Shown here: piece by piece, positions 36,170 to 45,126 of the stretch
Layout: each line of letters opens with the position of its first letter
Position numbering within the stretch: the stretch's first letter is position 1
Assembly: GCF_006547065.1 (NCBI RefSeq)
Contig: NZ_CP041243.1
Location: 620,001 to 684,000 of the forward strand
DNA length: 64,000 bases
Direction of reading: 5' to 3'
Source: Brevundimonas sp. M20
GTDB taxonomy: Bacteria; Pseudomonadota; Alphaproteobacteria; Caulobacterales; Caulobacteraceae
Translations under genes and position numbers: made by a program
The notes under the pieces: model-generated
Databases searched by the model: none
What the model saw: the letters and a program-made list of their open reading frames with translations, nothing else
Told to the model about the DNA's origin: nothing

Positions 36170-37603
36170 TTGGCGTCCGTGAACCAGACTTTCGTTGTTG
36201 TCCCCAGAACCGGCCCGACCAAGGTGTCGGCGACCGATCGCGTGCACAACCACGCCGAAATTTACGCGGACTTCGCGCCTGACGCGGGCAAGGGGCAGGC
36301 GAGCCGCTGCGCCCAGTGCGGCGTGCCCTTCTGTCAGTCCGCCTGTCCGCTCCAGAACAACATTCCCGACTGGCTGCGCCTCGCCGCCGAAGGTCGCGCC
36401 GAGGAAGCCTGGCGCCAGTCCGAGGCCACCTCGACCATGCCCGAAATCTGCGGTCGCATCTGCCCGCAGGATCGGCTGTGCGAGGGCTCCTGCACGCTGG
36501 AACAGTCGGGCTGGGAGACGGTCACCATCGGTTCGGTCGAGCGCTGGCTCGGCGATCAGGCGTTCGAGAACGGCTGGGTGGATCCGATCCGCCCTCGCAC
36601 CGAAAAGGGCCAGTCCGTCGGCATCGTCGGCGCCGGCCCGGCGGGGCTCGCGGCGGCCGACCGTCTGCGCAGCGCGGGCTACGCGGTCACCGTCTACGAC
36701 CGCCATGACCGCGCCGGTGGCCTGCTGACCTACGGCATTCCCGGCTTCAAACTGGAGAAGCACGTCGTCGGCCGTCGCGTGGATCGCCTGATCGACGGCG
36801 GGGTCGCGTTCAAACTCGGCGCCGATGTCGGTGGAAGCCTGCCCTTCGCTGATGTGCGCGCCGCCCATGACGCCGTGCTGGTCGCCACCGGCGTCTATCA
36901 GGCCCGCCGCCTGACCGCGCCCGGCTGCGGCTCCGACGGCGTGGTCGCGGCGCTGGACTATCTGATCGCCTCGAACCGCAAGGGCTTCGGCGATGCGGTC
37001 CCGGCCTATGACGACGGCCCGCTGAACGCGGCGGGCAAGAAGGTCGTGGTCATCGGCGGCGGCGACACCGCCATGGACTGCCTGCGCACCGCCGTCCGTC
37101 AGGGCGCCACGTCCGTCACCTGCCTGTATCGCCGCGACCGGGAGAACATGCCGGGCAGCGCGCGCGAGACCGCCAACGCCGAGGAGGAGGGTGTCGTCTT
37201 CGAATGGCTGGCCGCGCCCCGCGCCGTGCTGGGCGGCGCCTCGGGCGTCACCGGCGTGCGCGCCCAGCGCATGGCGCTGGCGGCCCAGTCGGCGGACGGC
37301 CGCTGGTCGGTCGAGCCGGTGCCGGGCGGCGAGTTCGACGTCGCCGCCGATCTGGTCATCGAGGCCCTGGGCTTCGAGCCGGAAGACATGCCGACCCTGT
37401 TCGGGGAGCCTGATCTGGCCCTCACCGACTGGCGCACCATCCGCACCGCGGGCCACACCAAGGCCACCACTCTGGAGGGCGTTTTCGCCGCGGGCGACAT
37501 CGTGCGTGGTGCGTCTCTGGTGGTCTGGGCTGTCCGCGACGGTCAGGACGCCGCCGCCGAAATTGATGCGTGGCTGTCCTCGCAACGGAGGGCTGCCGCG
37601 TGA
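36170..37603 (+). CDS. gltD: Glutamate synthase small subunit
   Basis: No ATG exists near the N-terminus. I choose TTG 36170, six bases after AAGAGGG, giving 477 residues; GTG 36179 is the alternative. The N-terminal cysteines (CAQCGVPFCQSACP and CGRICPQDRLCEGSC) bind 4Fe-4S clusters, and VGIVGAGPAGLAAADRL and VVVIGGGDTAMDC are the FAD and NADPH sites. It passes electrons from NADPH to the large subunit. Its stop overlaps the gltB start (GTGA), so the two subunits are translationally coupled, with gltD first. Confidence 0.95.
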   Translation: MASVNQTFVVVPRTGPTKVSATDRVHNHAEIYADFAPDAGKGQASRCAQCGVPFCQSACPLQNNIPDWLRLAAEGRAEEAWRQSEATSTMPEICGRICPQDRLCEGSCTLEQSGWETVTIGSVERWLGDQAFENGWVDPIRPRTEKGQSVGIVGAGPAGLAAADRLRSAGYAVTVYDRHDRAGGLLTYGIPGFKLEKHVVGRRVDRLIDGGVAFKLGADVGGSLPFADVRAAHDAVLVATGVYQARRLTAPGCGSDGVVAALDYLIASNRKGFGDAVPAYDDGPLNAAGKKVVVIGGGDTAMDCLRTAVRQGATSVTCLYRRDRENMPGSARETANAEEEGVVFEWLAAPRAVLGGASGVTGVRAQRMALAAQSADGRWSVEPVPGGEFDVAADLVIEALGFEPEDMPTLFGEPDLALTDWRTIRTAGHTKATTLEGVFAAGDIVRGASLVVWAVRDGQDAAAEIDAWLSSQRRAAA

Positions 37604-40600
37604 CCTTTGACCTGACGAAGTTCGAGGCCGACCGGCAGAAGCTGATCGACGCCCACGCCTATGATCCGGCGTCCGAGCGGGACGCCTGCGGTGTCGGTCT
37701 GGTCGCCGCCATCGACGGCAAGCCGCGCCGCGAGGTGGTCGATCTGGCGCTGAAGGCCCTGTCGGCCATCTGGCACCGGGGCGCCGTCGATGCGGACGGC
37801 AAGTCGGGCGACGGCGCCGGCATCCTGATCGGTTTGCCGCGCGCCTTCTTCGAGGCCCAGGTCCGCGACGCGGGCCACGACCCGCGCTCCGGCCCCATCG
37901 CCGTCGGCATGATCTTCCTGCCGCGCGTCGATCTGGGCGCGCAGGAGCAGGCCCGCACCATCGTCGAGCGCGAGGTCATGGCCTCCGGCTTCTGGCTGTA
38001 CGGCTGGCGTCAGGTGCCGCACCGCGCCGAGGTTCTGGGCCAGCGCGCCGCCGCCACCCGCCCGGAGATCGAGCAAATCATGCTGGCCCCGCCCGAGGGG
38101 CTGGAGGGCGAGGATCTGGAACGCGCCCTGTACCTGCTGCGCCGCCGGATCGAGGCCCGCGCCACGGCCGCCGGGCTGCAGCATTTCTACGTCTGCTCCC
38201 TGTCGGCGCGGTCGGTGATCTACAAGGGGATGATGCTGGCCGAGGCGCTGGCCGACTTCTATCCCGACCTGGCCGACCCGCGCGTCGAGGCCAATGTCGC
38301 CCTGTTCCACCAGCGCTACTCGACCAACACCTTCCCCGAGTGGCGGCTGGCCCAGCCGTTCCGGATGCTGGCCCACAACGGCGAGATCAACACCCTGCGC
38401 GGCAACGCCAACTGGATGCGCAGCCACGAGATCCGCATGACCGCCGAGGCCTTCGGCGCCGACGACGAGACGGTCAAGCCGGTGATCCAGCCGGGCGGCT
38501 CCGACTCCGCCGCTCTGGACAATGTCTTCGAGGTGCTGGTCCGCGCCGGACGCCCCGCGCCCATGGTCAAGGCCCTGCTGATCCCCGAGGCGCCCATAGA
38601 GGGCGTTATCTCCGACGATCACCGCGCGCTGTACGCCTACTGCAACTCGGTCATGGAGCCGTGGGACGGTCCGGCGGCGATCTGCGCCACGGACGGTCGC
38701 TGGGTCGTGGCGGGCAAGGACCGCAACGGTCTGCGCCCCCTGCGCGCCGCCGAGACCGTCGATGGCCTGCTGATCTGCGGCTCGGAAGCGGGCATGACCG
38801 GCGTGTCCGACGACCGCATCGCGCGTCGCCTGCACATCAACGGCGGTCGCATGATCGCTGTCGATCTCGAAGCCGGGCAGCTGTTCGACGAGACCCAGAC
38901 CATCGACCGTCTGGCCGCCAAGCATCCCTACCGCGAGTGGCTGTCCAACATGGTCGCGCTCGAGCCGCTGGTCGGTCCCGGCGACGAGCCGCGCAAGCTG
39001 CAGGGCGAGACCCTGACCCGCTTCCAGGCCGCGGTCGGCTGGACGCAGGAGGACATCGAATCCCTCCTCGACCCCATGGCCGGCGACGGCAAGGAGGCGG
39101 TCGGCTCCATGGGCGACGACACCCCGCCCGCGGTTCTGTCCGAACAGACGCGGCCCTTCGCCCACTATTTCCGTCAGGCTTTCGCACAGGTCACCAACCC
39201 GCCCATCGACTCCCTGCGTGAAGCGGGGGCGATGAGCTTGCGGACCCGGTTCAAGAACCTCGGCAACATCCTGGCGCAGGACGAGACCCAGACGCGGGTC
39301 TTCGTGCTGGACAGCCCGGTCCTGACCACCGGCATGTACGAGCGGATGCTCGATGTGGTGGGCGCGGGCGCGACCACGGTCATCGACTGCACCTTCCCCA
39401 CGCCTGCCGAGGGCGAACGCGAGGGCGAGGCCCTGCGCGCCGCTCTGGATCGCATCCGCGATGAAGCCGTCGCGGCGGCGAAGGGCGGAGCCGGGCTGAT
39501 CGTCCTGACCGACGAACGGGCGGGCGAGGATCGCCCCCTGATCCCGATGATTCTGGCGACCTCGGCGGTGCATGGCCGTCTGGTCGATGCGGGGCTGCGC
39601 TCCTACTGCTCGCTGGTGGTTCGCTCGGCCGAGGCGATCGACGCCCACGCCTTCGCGGTGCTGGTCGGCTGTGGGGCCACGGCGGTCAACGCCTGGCTGG
39701 CGCAGGAGACTTTCCTCGAACGTCTGGAGAGCGGCCGCTATCCCGGCCTGTCCCTGCGCGACGCCTGCCTGAACCACCGGGCGGCGGTCGAGGCCGGTCT
39801 GATGAAGATTCTCGCCAAGAAGGGCATCTCGGTCATCTCCGCCTATCGCGGCGCCTGCGAGTTCGAGGCTCTGGGCCTGTCGCGCGCGCTGGTGGCCGAG
39901 TTCTTCCCCGGCATGACCTCGCGCATCTCGGGCGTCGGTCTGGCGGGCATCGAGGAGCAGTCGGTGGCCAAGGCCGCGCGCGGCTTCTCCACCGACCGCG
40001 CCCGTCTGCGCATCGGCGGGGCCCACCGCATCCGGGCGGGCGAGGAGACCCACGCCTGGGACGCCGAGATGATCCACCGCCTGCAGGACGCCACCACGCG
40101 CGGCGACTACAAGCGATTCAAGGCCTACAGCCGTCGCGCACGGGAACTGCCCGCCACGGCCCTGCGCGACCTGCTCGACTTCCGCGAGGCGGTCCCGATC
40201 GCCATCGACGAGGTCGAGAGCGTCAACGAAATCCGCAAGCGCTTCGTCACGCCCGGCATGTCGCTGGGCGCCCTGTCGCCCGAGGCGCACGAGACGCTGA
40301 ACATCGCCATGAACCGCATCGGCGCCCGCTCGGTATCGGGTGAGGGCGGCGAGGACCCGGAGCGCTATCACCCGCGTCCGAACGGCGACAATCCGAACAG
40401 CGCGGTCAAGCAGATCGCCTCGGGCCGCTTCGGCGTCACGGCCGAATATCTGAACCAGTGCCGCGAGATCGAGATCAAGGTGGCCCAGGGCGCCAAGCCC
40501 GGAGAGGGCGGACAACTGCCCGGCTTCAAGGTCACCGAGTTCATCGCCCGCATGCGTCACTCGACGCCGGGCGTGGGCCTGATCTCGCCGCCGCCGCACC

Positions 40601-42081
40601 ACGACATCTACTCGATCGAGGATCTGGCCCAGCTCATCTACGATCTCAAGCAGATCAATCCGGTCGCGCGGGTGACGGTGAAGCTGGTGGCCTCGTCCGG
40701 CATCGGCGCGGTCGCCGCGGGCGTCGCCAAGGCCAAGGCCGACATCATTCTGGTCGCGGGCCACAACGGCGGCACCGGCGCCTCGGCCATGGGCTCGATC
40801 AAGCACGCGGGCATGCCGTGGGAGCTGGGTCTGTCCGAAGCCCATCAGGTGCTCAGCCTGAACGGCCTGCGCGGCCACGTCCGCCTGCGCACGGACGGCG
40901 GCATCAAGACCGGGCGCGACGTCGTCGTCGCCGCCATGCTGGGCGCCGAGGAATACGGCATCGGCACCGCCAGCCTGATCGCCGTCGGCTGTCTGATGGT
41001 CCGCCAGTGTCACTCCAACACCTGCCCCGTCGGCGTCTGTGTTCAGGACGAGCGCCTGCGCGCCATGTTCACCGGCACGGCGGACAAGGTGGTCAATCTG
41101 TTCAGCTTCATCGCCGAGGAGACGCGCGAGGTTCTGGCCTCGCTCGGCCTGCGCTCGCTGGATGAGGCCGTGGGTCGCACCGATCTGCTCAAGCAGATTT
41201 CGCGCGGCAGCGCGCATCTGGACGATCTCGACCTGAACCCCCTGCTGGTGCGGGTGGGCGAGGGGGATGCCCGTCAGGCGCCCGACGCCCCGCGCAATGC
41301 GGTGCCGGATGCGCTGGACGCCCGCATCGTGCTGGACGCCGAACCCTTCCTGGCCCGGCGCGAGAAAATGCAGCTGACCTATTCGGTCGCCAACACCCAG
41401 CGCTCCATCGGCACCCGGCTGTCATCGCACATCGTGCGCAAATACGGCTCGGACCTGCCGGACGGCCACCTGACCCTGAACCTGCGCGGCGCGGCCGGGC
41501 AATCGCTGGCGGCGTGGGGCATGACCGGCCTGCGGATCATCCTCGACGGCGAGGCCAACGACTATGTCGGCAAGGGGCTGTCGGGCGCCGAGATCATCGT
41601 CCGTCCGCCGTCATGGCAGGCGGGCGCGGCGGTCATCGGCAACACCTGCCTGTACGGCGCGACCGGCGGCAAGCTGTTCGCGGCGGGCGCGGCGGGCGAG
41701 CGCTTCGCCGTCCGCAACTCGGGCGCCACGGCGGTGATCGAGGGCTGCGGCGCGCACGGCTGCGAATATATGACCGGCGGCGCCGTGGTGGTGCTGGGTT
41801 CGACCGGCTGGAATTTCGGCGCCGGCATGAGCGGCGGCGAAGCCTTCATCCACGACCCCGAAGGCACCGCCCACCTGCGCCTCAGCGACGCCTCGGTGAT
41901 CACCGGCGTGGTCATGGGCGAGGCCGGCCAACGCCTGCACGAACTGGTGACCCGTCATGCGGTCGAGACCGGCTCTCCGCTGGCCCGCAAGCTGCTGGAG
42001 ACCTGGACGGTGGCGGTCACCCATTTCCGCCACATCCTCCCGCGCGAGGAAGCCGCGGCGGTGAAGGCGAAGCGGGCCTAG
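37600..42081 (+). CDS. gltB: Glutamate synthase large subunit
   Basis: I start at GTG 37600, seven bases after GGAGGG and overlapping the gltD stop; the product is 1493 residues. A 29-residue propeptide precedes the catalytic Cys30 (ERDACGVGLV), which becomes the N-terminus of the class II glutaminase domain (about 30-430). The central domain follows, then the FMN-binding synthase domain with the 3Fe-4S cysteines in CLMVRQCHSNTCPVGVC, and the C-terminal beta-helix rich in Gly. It makes two glutamates from glutamine and 2-oxoglutarate. Length is normal for the family. Confidence 0.97.
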   Translation: MTFDLTKFEADRQKLIDAHAYDPASERDACGVGLVAAIDGKPRREVVDLALKALSAIWHRGAVDADGKSGDGAGILIGLPRAFFEAQVRDAGHDPRSGPIAVGMIFLPRVDLGAQEQARTIVEREVMASGFWLYGWRQVPHRAEVLGQRAAATRPEIEQIMLAPPEGLEGEDLERALYLLRRRIEARATAAGLQHFYVCSLSARSVIYKGMMLAEALADFYPDLADPRVEANVALFHQRYSTNTFPEWRLAQPFRMLAHNGEINTLRGNANWMRSHEIRMTAEAFGADDETVKPVIQPGGSDSAALDNVFEVLVRAGRPAPMVKALLIPEAPIEGVISDDHRALYAYCNSVMEPWDGPAAICATDGRWVVAGKDRNGLRPLRAAETVDGLLICGSEAGMTGVSDDRIARRLHINGGRMIAVDLEAGQLFDETQTIDRLAAKHPYREWLSNMVALEPLVGPGDEPRKLQGETLTRFQAAVGWTQEDIESLLDPMAGDGKEAVGSMGDDTPPAVLSEQTRPFAHYFRQAFAQVTNPPIDSLREAGAMSLRTRFKNLGNILAQDETQTRVFVLDSPVLTTGMYERMLDVVGAGATTVIDCTFPTPAEGEREGEALRAALDRIRDEAVAAAKGGAGLIVLTDERAGEDRPLIPMILATSAVHGRLVDAGLRSYCSLVVRSAEAIDAHAFAVLVGCGATAVNAWLAQETFLERLESGRYPGLSLRDACLNHRAAVEAGLMKILAKKGISVISAYRGACEFEALGLSRALVAEFFPGMTSRISGVGLAGIEEQSVAKAARGFSTDRARLRIGGAHRIRAGEETHAWDAEMIHRLQDATTRGDYKRFKAYSRRARELPATALRDLLDFREAVPIAIDEVESVNEIRKRFVTPGMSLGALSPEAHETLNIAMNRIGARSVSGEGGEDPERYHPRPNGDNPNSAVKQIASGRFGVTAEYLNQCREIEIKVAQGAKPGEGGQLPGFKVTEFIARMRHSTPGVGLISPPPHHDIYSIEDLAQLIYDLKQINPVARVTVKLVASSGIGAVAAGVAKAKADIILVAGHNGGTGASAMGSIKHAGMPWELGLSEAHQVLSLNGLRGHVRLRTDGGIKTGRDVVVAAMLGAEEYGIGTASLIAVGCLMVRQCHSNTCPVGVCVQDERLRAMFTGTADKVVNLFSFIAEETREVLASLGLRSLDEAVGRTDLLKQISRGSAHLDDLDLNPLLVRVGEGDARQAPDAPRNAVPDALDARIVLDAEPFLARREKMQLTYSVANTQRSIGTRLSSHIVRKYGSDLPDGHLTLNLRGAAGQSLAAWGMTGLRIILDGEANDYVGKGLSGAEIIVRPPSWQAGAAVIGNTCLYGATGGKLFAAGAAGERFAVRNSGATAVIEGCGAHGCEYMTGGAVVVLGSTGWNFGAGMSGGEAFIHDPEGTAHLRLSDASVITGVVMGEAGQRLHELVTRHAVETGSPLARKLLETWTVAVTHFRHILPREEAAAVKAKRA

Positions 42082-43535
42082 CGACCCGCCGCCTGCTCCC
42101 CCACCCACGCTTTCAGCGCCTCATCGTCCGCCATGGCGCCGGGGTAGGGGATGTCCGGCGTGTAGGGGCCGAAGTCGGGCAGGCCGACAGCGACCTTCTG
42201 CAAGGTCGAGAAGTCACGCAGGCCGGACGGGAGGACGATGGTCCGCACCTCCATGTAGCGGCTGGAAACATCGGTCGCCTCGCCGACGTGCAGGGCGCCC
42301 AATCGCCGGAACAGTTCGGTGGTCATCAGGCAGGAGCTGAAGCAGTGCCGGTCGGTGATCAGGACCACATGGCGGTCGATGGGCGCCCGCGCCGCCTCGT
42401 CGGCCAGATCAGCGGTCGCGGCGCAGGCGGGCAGGTCCGGCCAGAAGGCCTGACCATCCGTCAAGGCCGCCTCCATCCCCTCGACCACCTCGGTCATTCT
42501 TGCCGCTGTCTCCGGATTGCGGGTCGCCTGACTGTCCCGCAAGGCTTTCAGGGCGGCGGTGTTGTCTGCCGACACGCGCCAGTAGGCGCCCTGACAGTCC
42601 GAGCTGCGGCCCTTGGCCTGCCGGACATGATCCGGGCCGAACAGCGTTTCCGCAATGGCGTCGCCGTACCGGGAGTCGCCCCCGCCATTGCCGCGCAGGT
42701 CCAGCACCACGACCCGCGCGGTCTTCAGTGAGGCCTCGGCCTCCTGCACCGCCGTCACGACGGCCCCGGCGTTGTTGTCCAGTCCGCTCAGTCGGATCCA
42801 GTAGCCGCCGTCCCACGGCGTCAGGGCATAGCCGTCTGCGGCCCGGCTCTGGATTGCCTCGATCCGCTCCTCGACGAAGGTCACGGGACCGCGTCCCCAG
42901 CGGAAGCTGATCGTCTCGGACGATCCGTCCGTCTTCTCGAACACGCAATGCTCCGGGCGTTTCAGGAAGGGATTGCCGTCGTCGGTCAGCAGCCGCCCCG
43001 CCGCCTCCGCCCGTTGCGCTTCGTTCGGTGCGCCCGCCACGAAAGCGGTGATCCGTGCGTCGGCCCAGTGCTCCGCGTCCACGCCGTCGCAGCTCACCAG
43101 CCGGGCGTTCTCGATGTCTGGCAGACGCGCCTCGGGCAGCAGCGACCCGACCCGCCACGCCTGTCCTTCACGCTTCAGCAGGATGCCGGTCCAGTACAGG
43201 GTCTTTCCATCGACGCGCGGTCGGGACCAGATGTGGCCGTCGGCGAAATCGGCGGCCAGTCCGGCCATCAGGGCGCTGTAGCCCTCGAAGCTGCGCACTT
43301 CGGGCAGGCGCTCGTGCACGTGGGTCCTGGCGGCCGTCAGCCGCTGCTGGAAGACGGTGTCGCCCAGTTCGGGCCGCGCGCCGGGATGGTTGTCGGTGAT
43401 CAGGCGCAGGGCCGCCGCGCTGTCCGCCTCGGCCATCTGGCGCCAAAGGCCAGCACTTTCGGAGGCTGTGTCCTGCGCCTGCGCGGGCATTCCCGTCAGG
43501 GCCATTGCAGCCGCCAGCGCCGTAAGCGTTCTCAC
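42078..43535 (-). CDS. Secreted S41-family (tail-specific protease-like) peptidase
   Basis: I start at GTG 43535, after GGGGGACAGAG, giving 485 residues with a signal peptide (ALAAAMALTGMPAQAQ). The C-terminal half has the S41 core: VVVLDLRGNGGGDSRYGD and, near the active site, ITDRHCFSSCLMT, where the Ser is the likely nucleophile. A second pair of Cys residues in the protein could form a disulfide. No PDZ domain is obvious. It resembles periplasmic S41 proteins of unknown substrate common in Caulobacterales. Its stop overlaps the gltB stop. Confidence 0.8.
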   Translation of the reverse strand: MRTLTALAAAMALTGMPAQAQDTASESAGLWRQMAEADSAAALRLITDNHPGARPELGDTVFQQRLTAARTHVHERLPEVRSFEGYSALMAGLAADFADGHIWSRPRVDGKTLYWTGILLKREGQAWRVGSLLPEARLPDIENARLVSCDGVDAEHWADARITAFVAGAPNEAQRAEAAGRLLTDDGNPFLKRPEHCVFEKTDGSSETISFRWGRGPVTFVEERIEAIQSRAADGYALTPWDGGYWIRLSGLDNNAGAVVTAVQEAEASLKTARVVVLDLRGNGGGDSRYGDAIAETLFGPDHVRQAKGRSSDCQGAYWRVSADNTAALKALRDSQATRNPETAARMTEVVEGMEAALTDGQAFWPDLPACAATADLADEAARAPIDRHVVLITDRHCFSSCLMTTELFRRLGALHVGEATDVSSRYMEVRTIVLPSGLRDFSTLQKVAVGLPDFGPYTPDIPYPGAMADDEALKAWVGEQAAGR

Positions 43536-43625
43536 CGTCTCTGTCCCCCGTCCACGTGGGGCCTTGATGGGGCAGTGCGCCCGGCGGGACCAGTTAAACT
43601 CCGGTAAGGACGAGGTTCCGACCAT

Positions 43626-43657
43626 GAAAAAGGGGAGGCTGTTTCCAGCCTCCCCTT
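43626..43657 (-). terminator. Intrinsic terminator of the RND efflux operon
   Basis: Arms AAGGGGAGGCTG and CAGCCTCCCCTT (12 bp) with a TTTC/GAAA loop lie 26 bp after the outer-membrane-factor stop. On the minus strand the second arm runs into TTTTTC. It ends the efflux operon before the divergently placed S41 leader. Confidence 0.85.
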
Positions 43658-43683
43658 CGTCATTTCAGCCTGGACCGGAGGCC

Positions 43684-45126
43684 TCAGCTTTCGGTCTCCC
43701 ATCCGCCCGCCAGCGCCTTGAACAGGGCGATCTGGTAGGTGGTGACCTGGGCGTTCGAGGCGGCCAGCTGGGCGTCGGCGGCGGCCAGCGTCCGCTCCGC
43801 GTCCAGCACCGTCAGGAAGCTGTCAGCGCCGGCGTTGAAGCGTAAACGCGACAGGCGGGCGGCGTTGGCGGCCTGATCCCGCGCCGACTGGAGGGCCGAC
43901 CGGCGGTCCAGCTCGTTGGCGTAGTTGGCCAGAGCCGTCTCCGTCTCCTGCAGGGCGACCAGCACCGTCTGGTCGAACGTCGCCAGTGCGGCGTCCGAAC
44001 CGGCCGAGGCCTGTTCGATGCGCGCGCGGGCGGCGAACACGTTCGGGAACGACCAGCTGATCAGCGGACCGACCGAGAAGCGGAAGTTCTCGCTGTCGCC
44101 CAGACCGCTGCCGTCCAGCGACGTCGCGCCGGCCGAACCGCCCAGGGTGATGCGCGGGAACAGGTCCGCGGTCGCCACATTCACCCGCGCCGCCGCGGCG
44201 GACAGGTTGCGTTCGGCCTGACGGATGTCAGGACGACGGGCCAGCAGGGCCGCACCGTCGCCGACCGGGATCGGCTGGCTCAGTTGCGGCGGGGTCATGC
44301 AGGCGCGGGCCGCCGTGCTGGCTTCCGCCGGGGTGCGCCCGGTCAGGGTGGCCAGACGGAACAGGGCGCCGTCGCGCTGGGCCCGCAAGGGCGGCAGGCT
44401 CGAACGGGTCGATTCCAGCGCCGAGCGGGCCCGGGCGACGTCCAGTCCGTTGCCCGAACCGGCGTCCAGCAGACCTTGCGTCAGGCGGACGGTGTCCGAC
44501 TGCAGCTCGATGGTCCGCTCCGCCACGGCGATCTGGGCGTTGGCCGAGCAGGTGTCGGCATAGGCCCGGGCCGTTTCCGCCGCGACCGTGACCCGGACGA
44601 TGTCCAGAGCGGCCTCGGCGGCGGCGGCGTCCGCGCGGGCGGCGCGGATGGTCGACTCGACCCGGCCGAACAGATCGACCTCGTAGGAGACGTCCAGACC
44701 GGCCGTATAGGTGTCCACGTCGGGCGCGTTCTCGCCGGGCGGGAGCGTCCCCGCCGGCAGGGTCGCGGCCGAGGCGCGGCTGTTGGTGTAGCCGGCCGAG
44801 GTCGTCGTCGTCGGGAAGCGGCCGACACGCGCCTCGCCCAGCGCCGCGCGGACGCGACGCAGGTTGGCGGCGGCGGCCTCAAGCTCGTTGTTCTCGGTCA
44901 GCGCCTCCTGGACCAGACCGTCGAGGGTCGGGTCGTTGTACAGGCGCCACCAGTCGTTGCGAGCCGAAGAAGTCGAGACCGCCGGTGAGGCGGTCCCGAT
45001 GAAGGCGCCCGACGCTGAGGGGGGAAGGGTAGCGTCAGGCGCCTTCGGCCCGACCGCGCACGACGCCAGCAGGAGGCTGGCCCCGGCGGTTGCGGTCAGG
45101 AACCGGAGAGAGGGTCGAACAGTCAT
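43684..45126 (-). CDS. RND efflux outer-membrane factor (NodT/OprM family)
   Basis: I start at ATG 45126, overlapping the pump gene stop (TGATG), giving 480 residues; the longer frame only shadows the pump gene. A lipobox ends at Cys23 (LLLASC), so the N-terminus is lipidated. The OEP repeats are visible in TTSAGYTNSRAS, VSYEVDLFGRVESTI and LNAGADSFLTVLDAERTL. It forms the trimeric exit duct across the outer membrane for the adaptor and pump encoded upstream. Length and layout are standard. Confidence 0.93.
   Translation of the reverse strand: MTVRPSLRFLTATAGASLLLASCAVGPKAPDATLPPSASGAFIGTASPAVSTSSARNDWWRLYNDPTLDGLVQEALTENNELEAAAANLRRVRAALGEARVGRFPTTTTSAGYTNSRASAATLPAGTLPPGENAPDVDTYTAGLDVSYEVDLFGRVESTIRAARADAAAAEAALDIVRVTVAAETARAYADTCSANAQIAVAERTIELQSDTVRLTQGLLDAGSGNGLDVARARSALESTRSSLPPLRAQRDGALFRLATLTGRTPAEASTAARACMTPPQLSQPIPVGDGAALLARRPDIRQAERNLSAAAARVNVATADLFPRITLGGSAGATSLDGSGLGDSENFRFSVGPLISWSFPNVFAARARIEQASAGSDAALATFDQTVLVALQETETALANYANELDRRSALQSARDQAANAARLSRLRFNAGADSFLTVLDAERTLAAADAQLAASNAQVTTYQIALFKALAGGWETES

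Noticed and set aside
37543..41217. A 1224-codon open frame on the minus strand across gltB
   Set aside because: It is exactly antisense to the conserved glutamate synthase gene, rich in Arg, Gly, Ala and Gln, with no domain or motif. High G+C genes often leave one opposite frame open.
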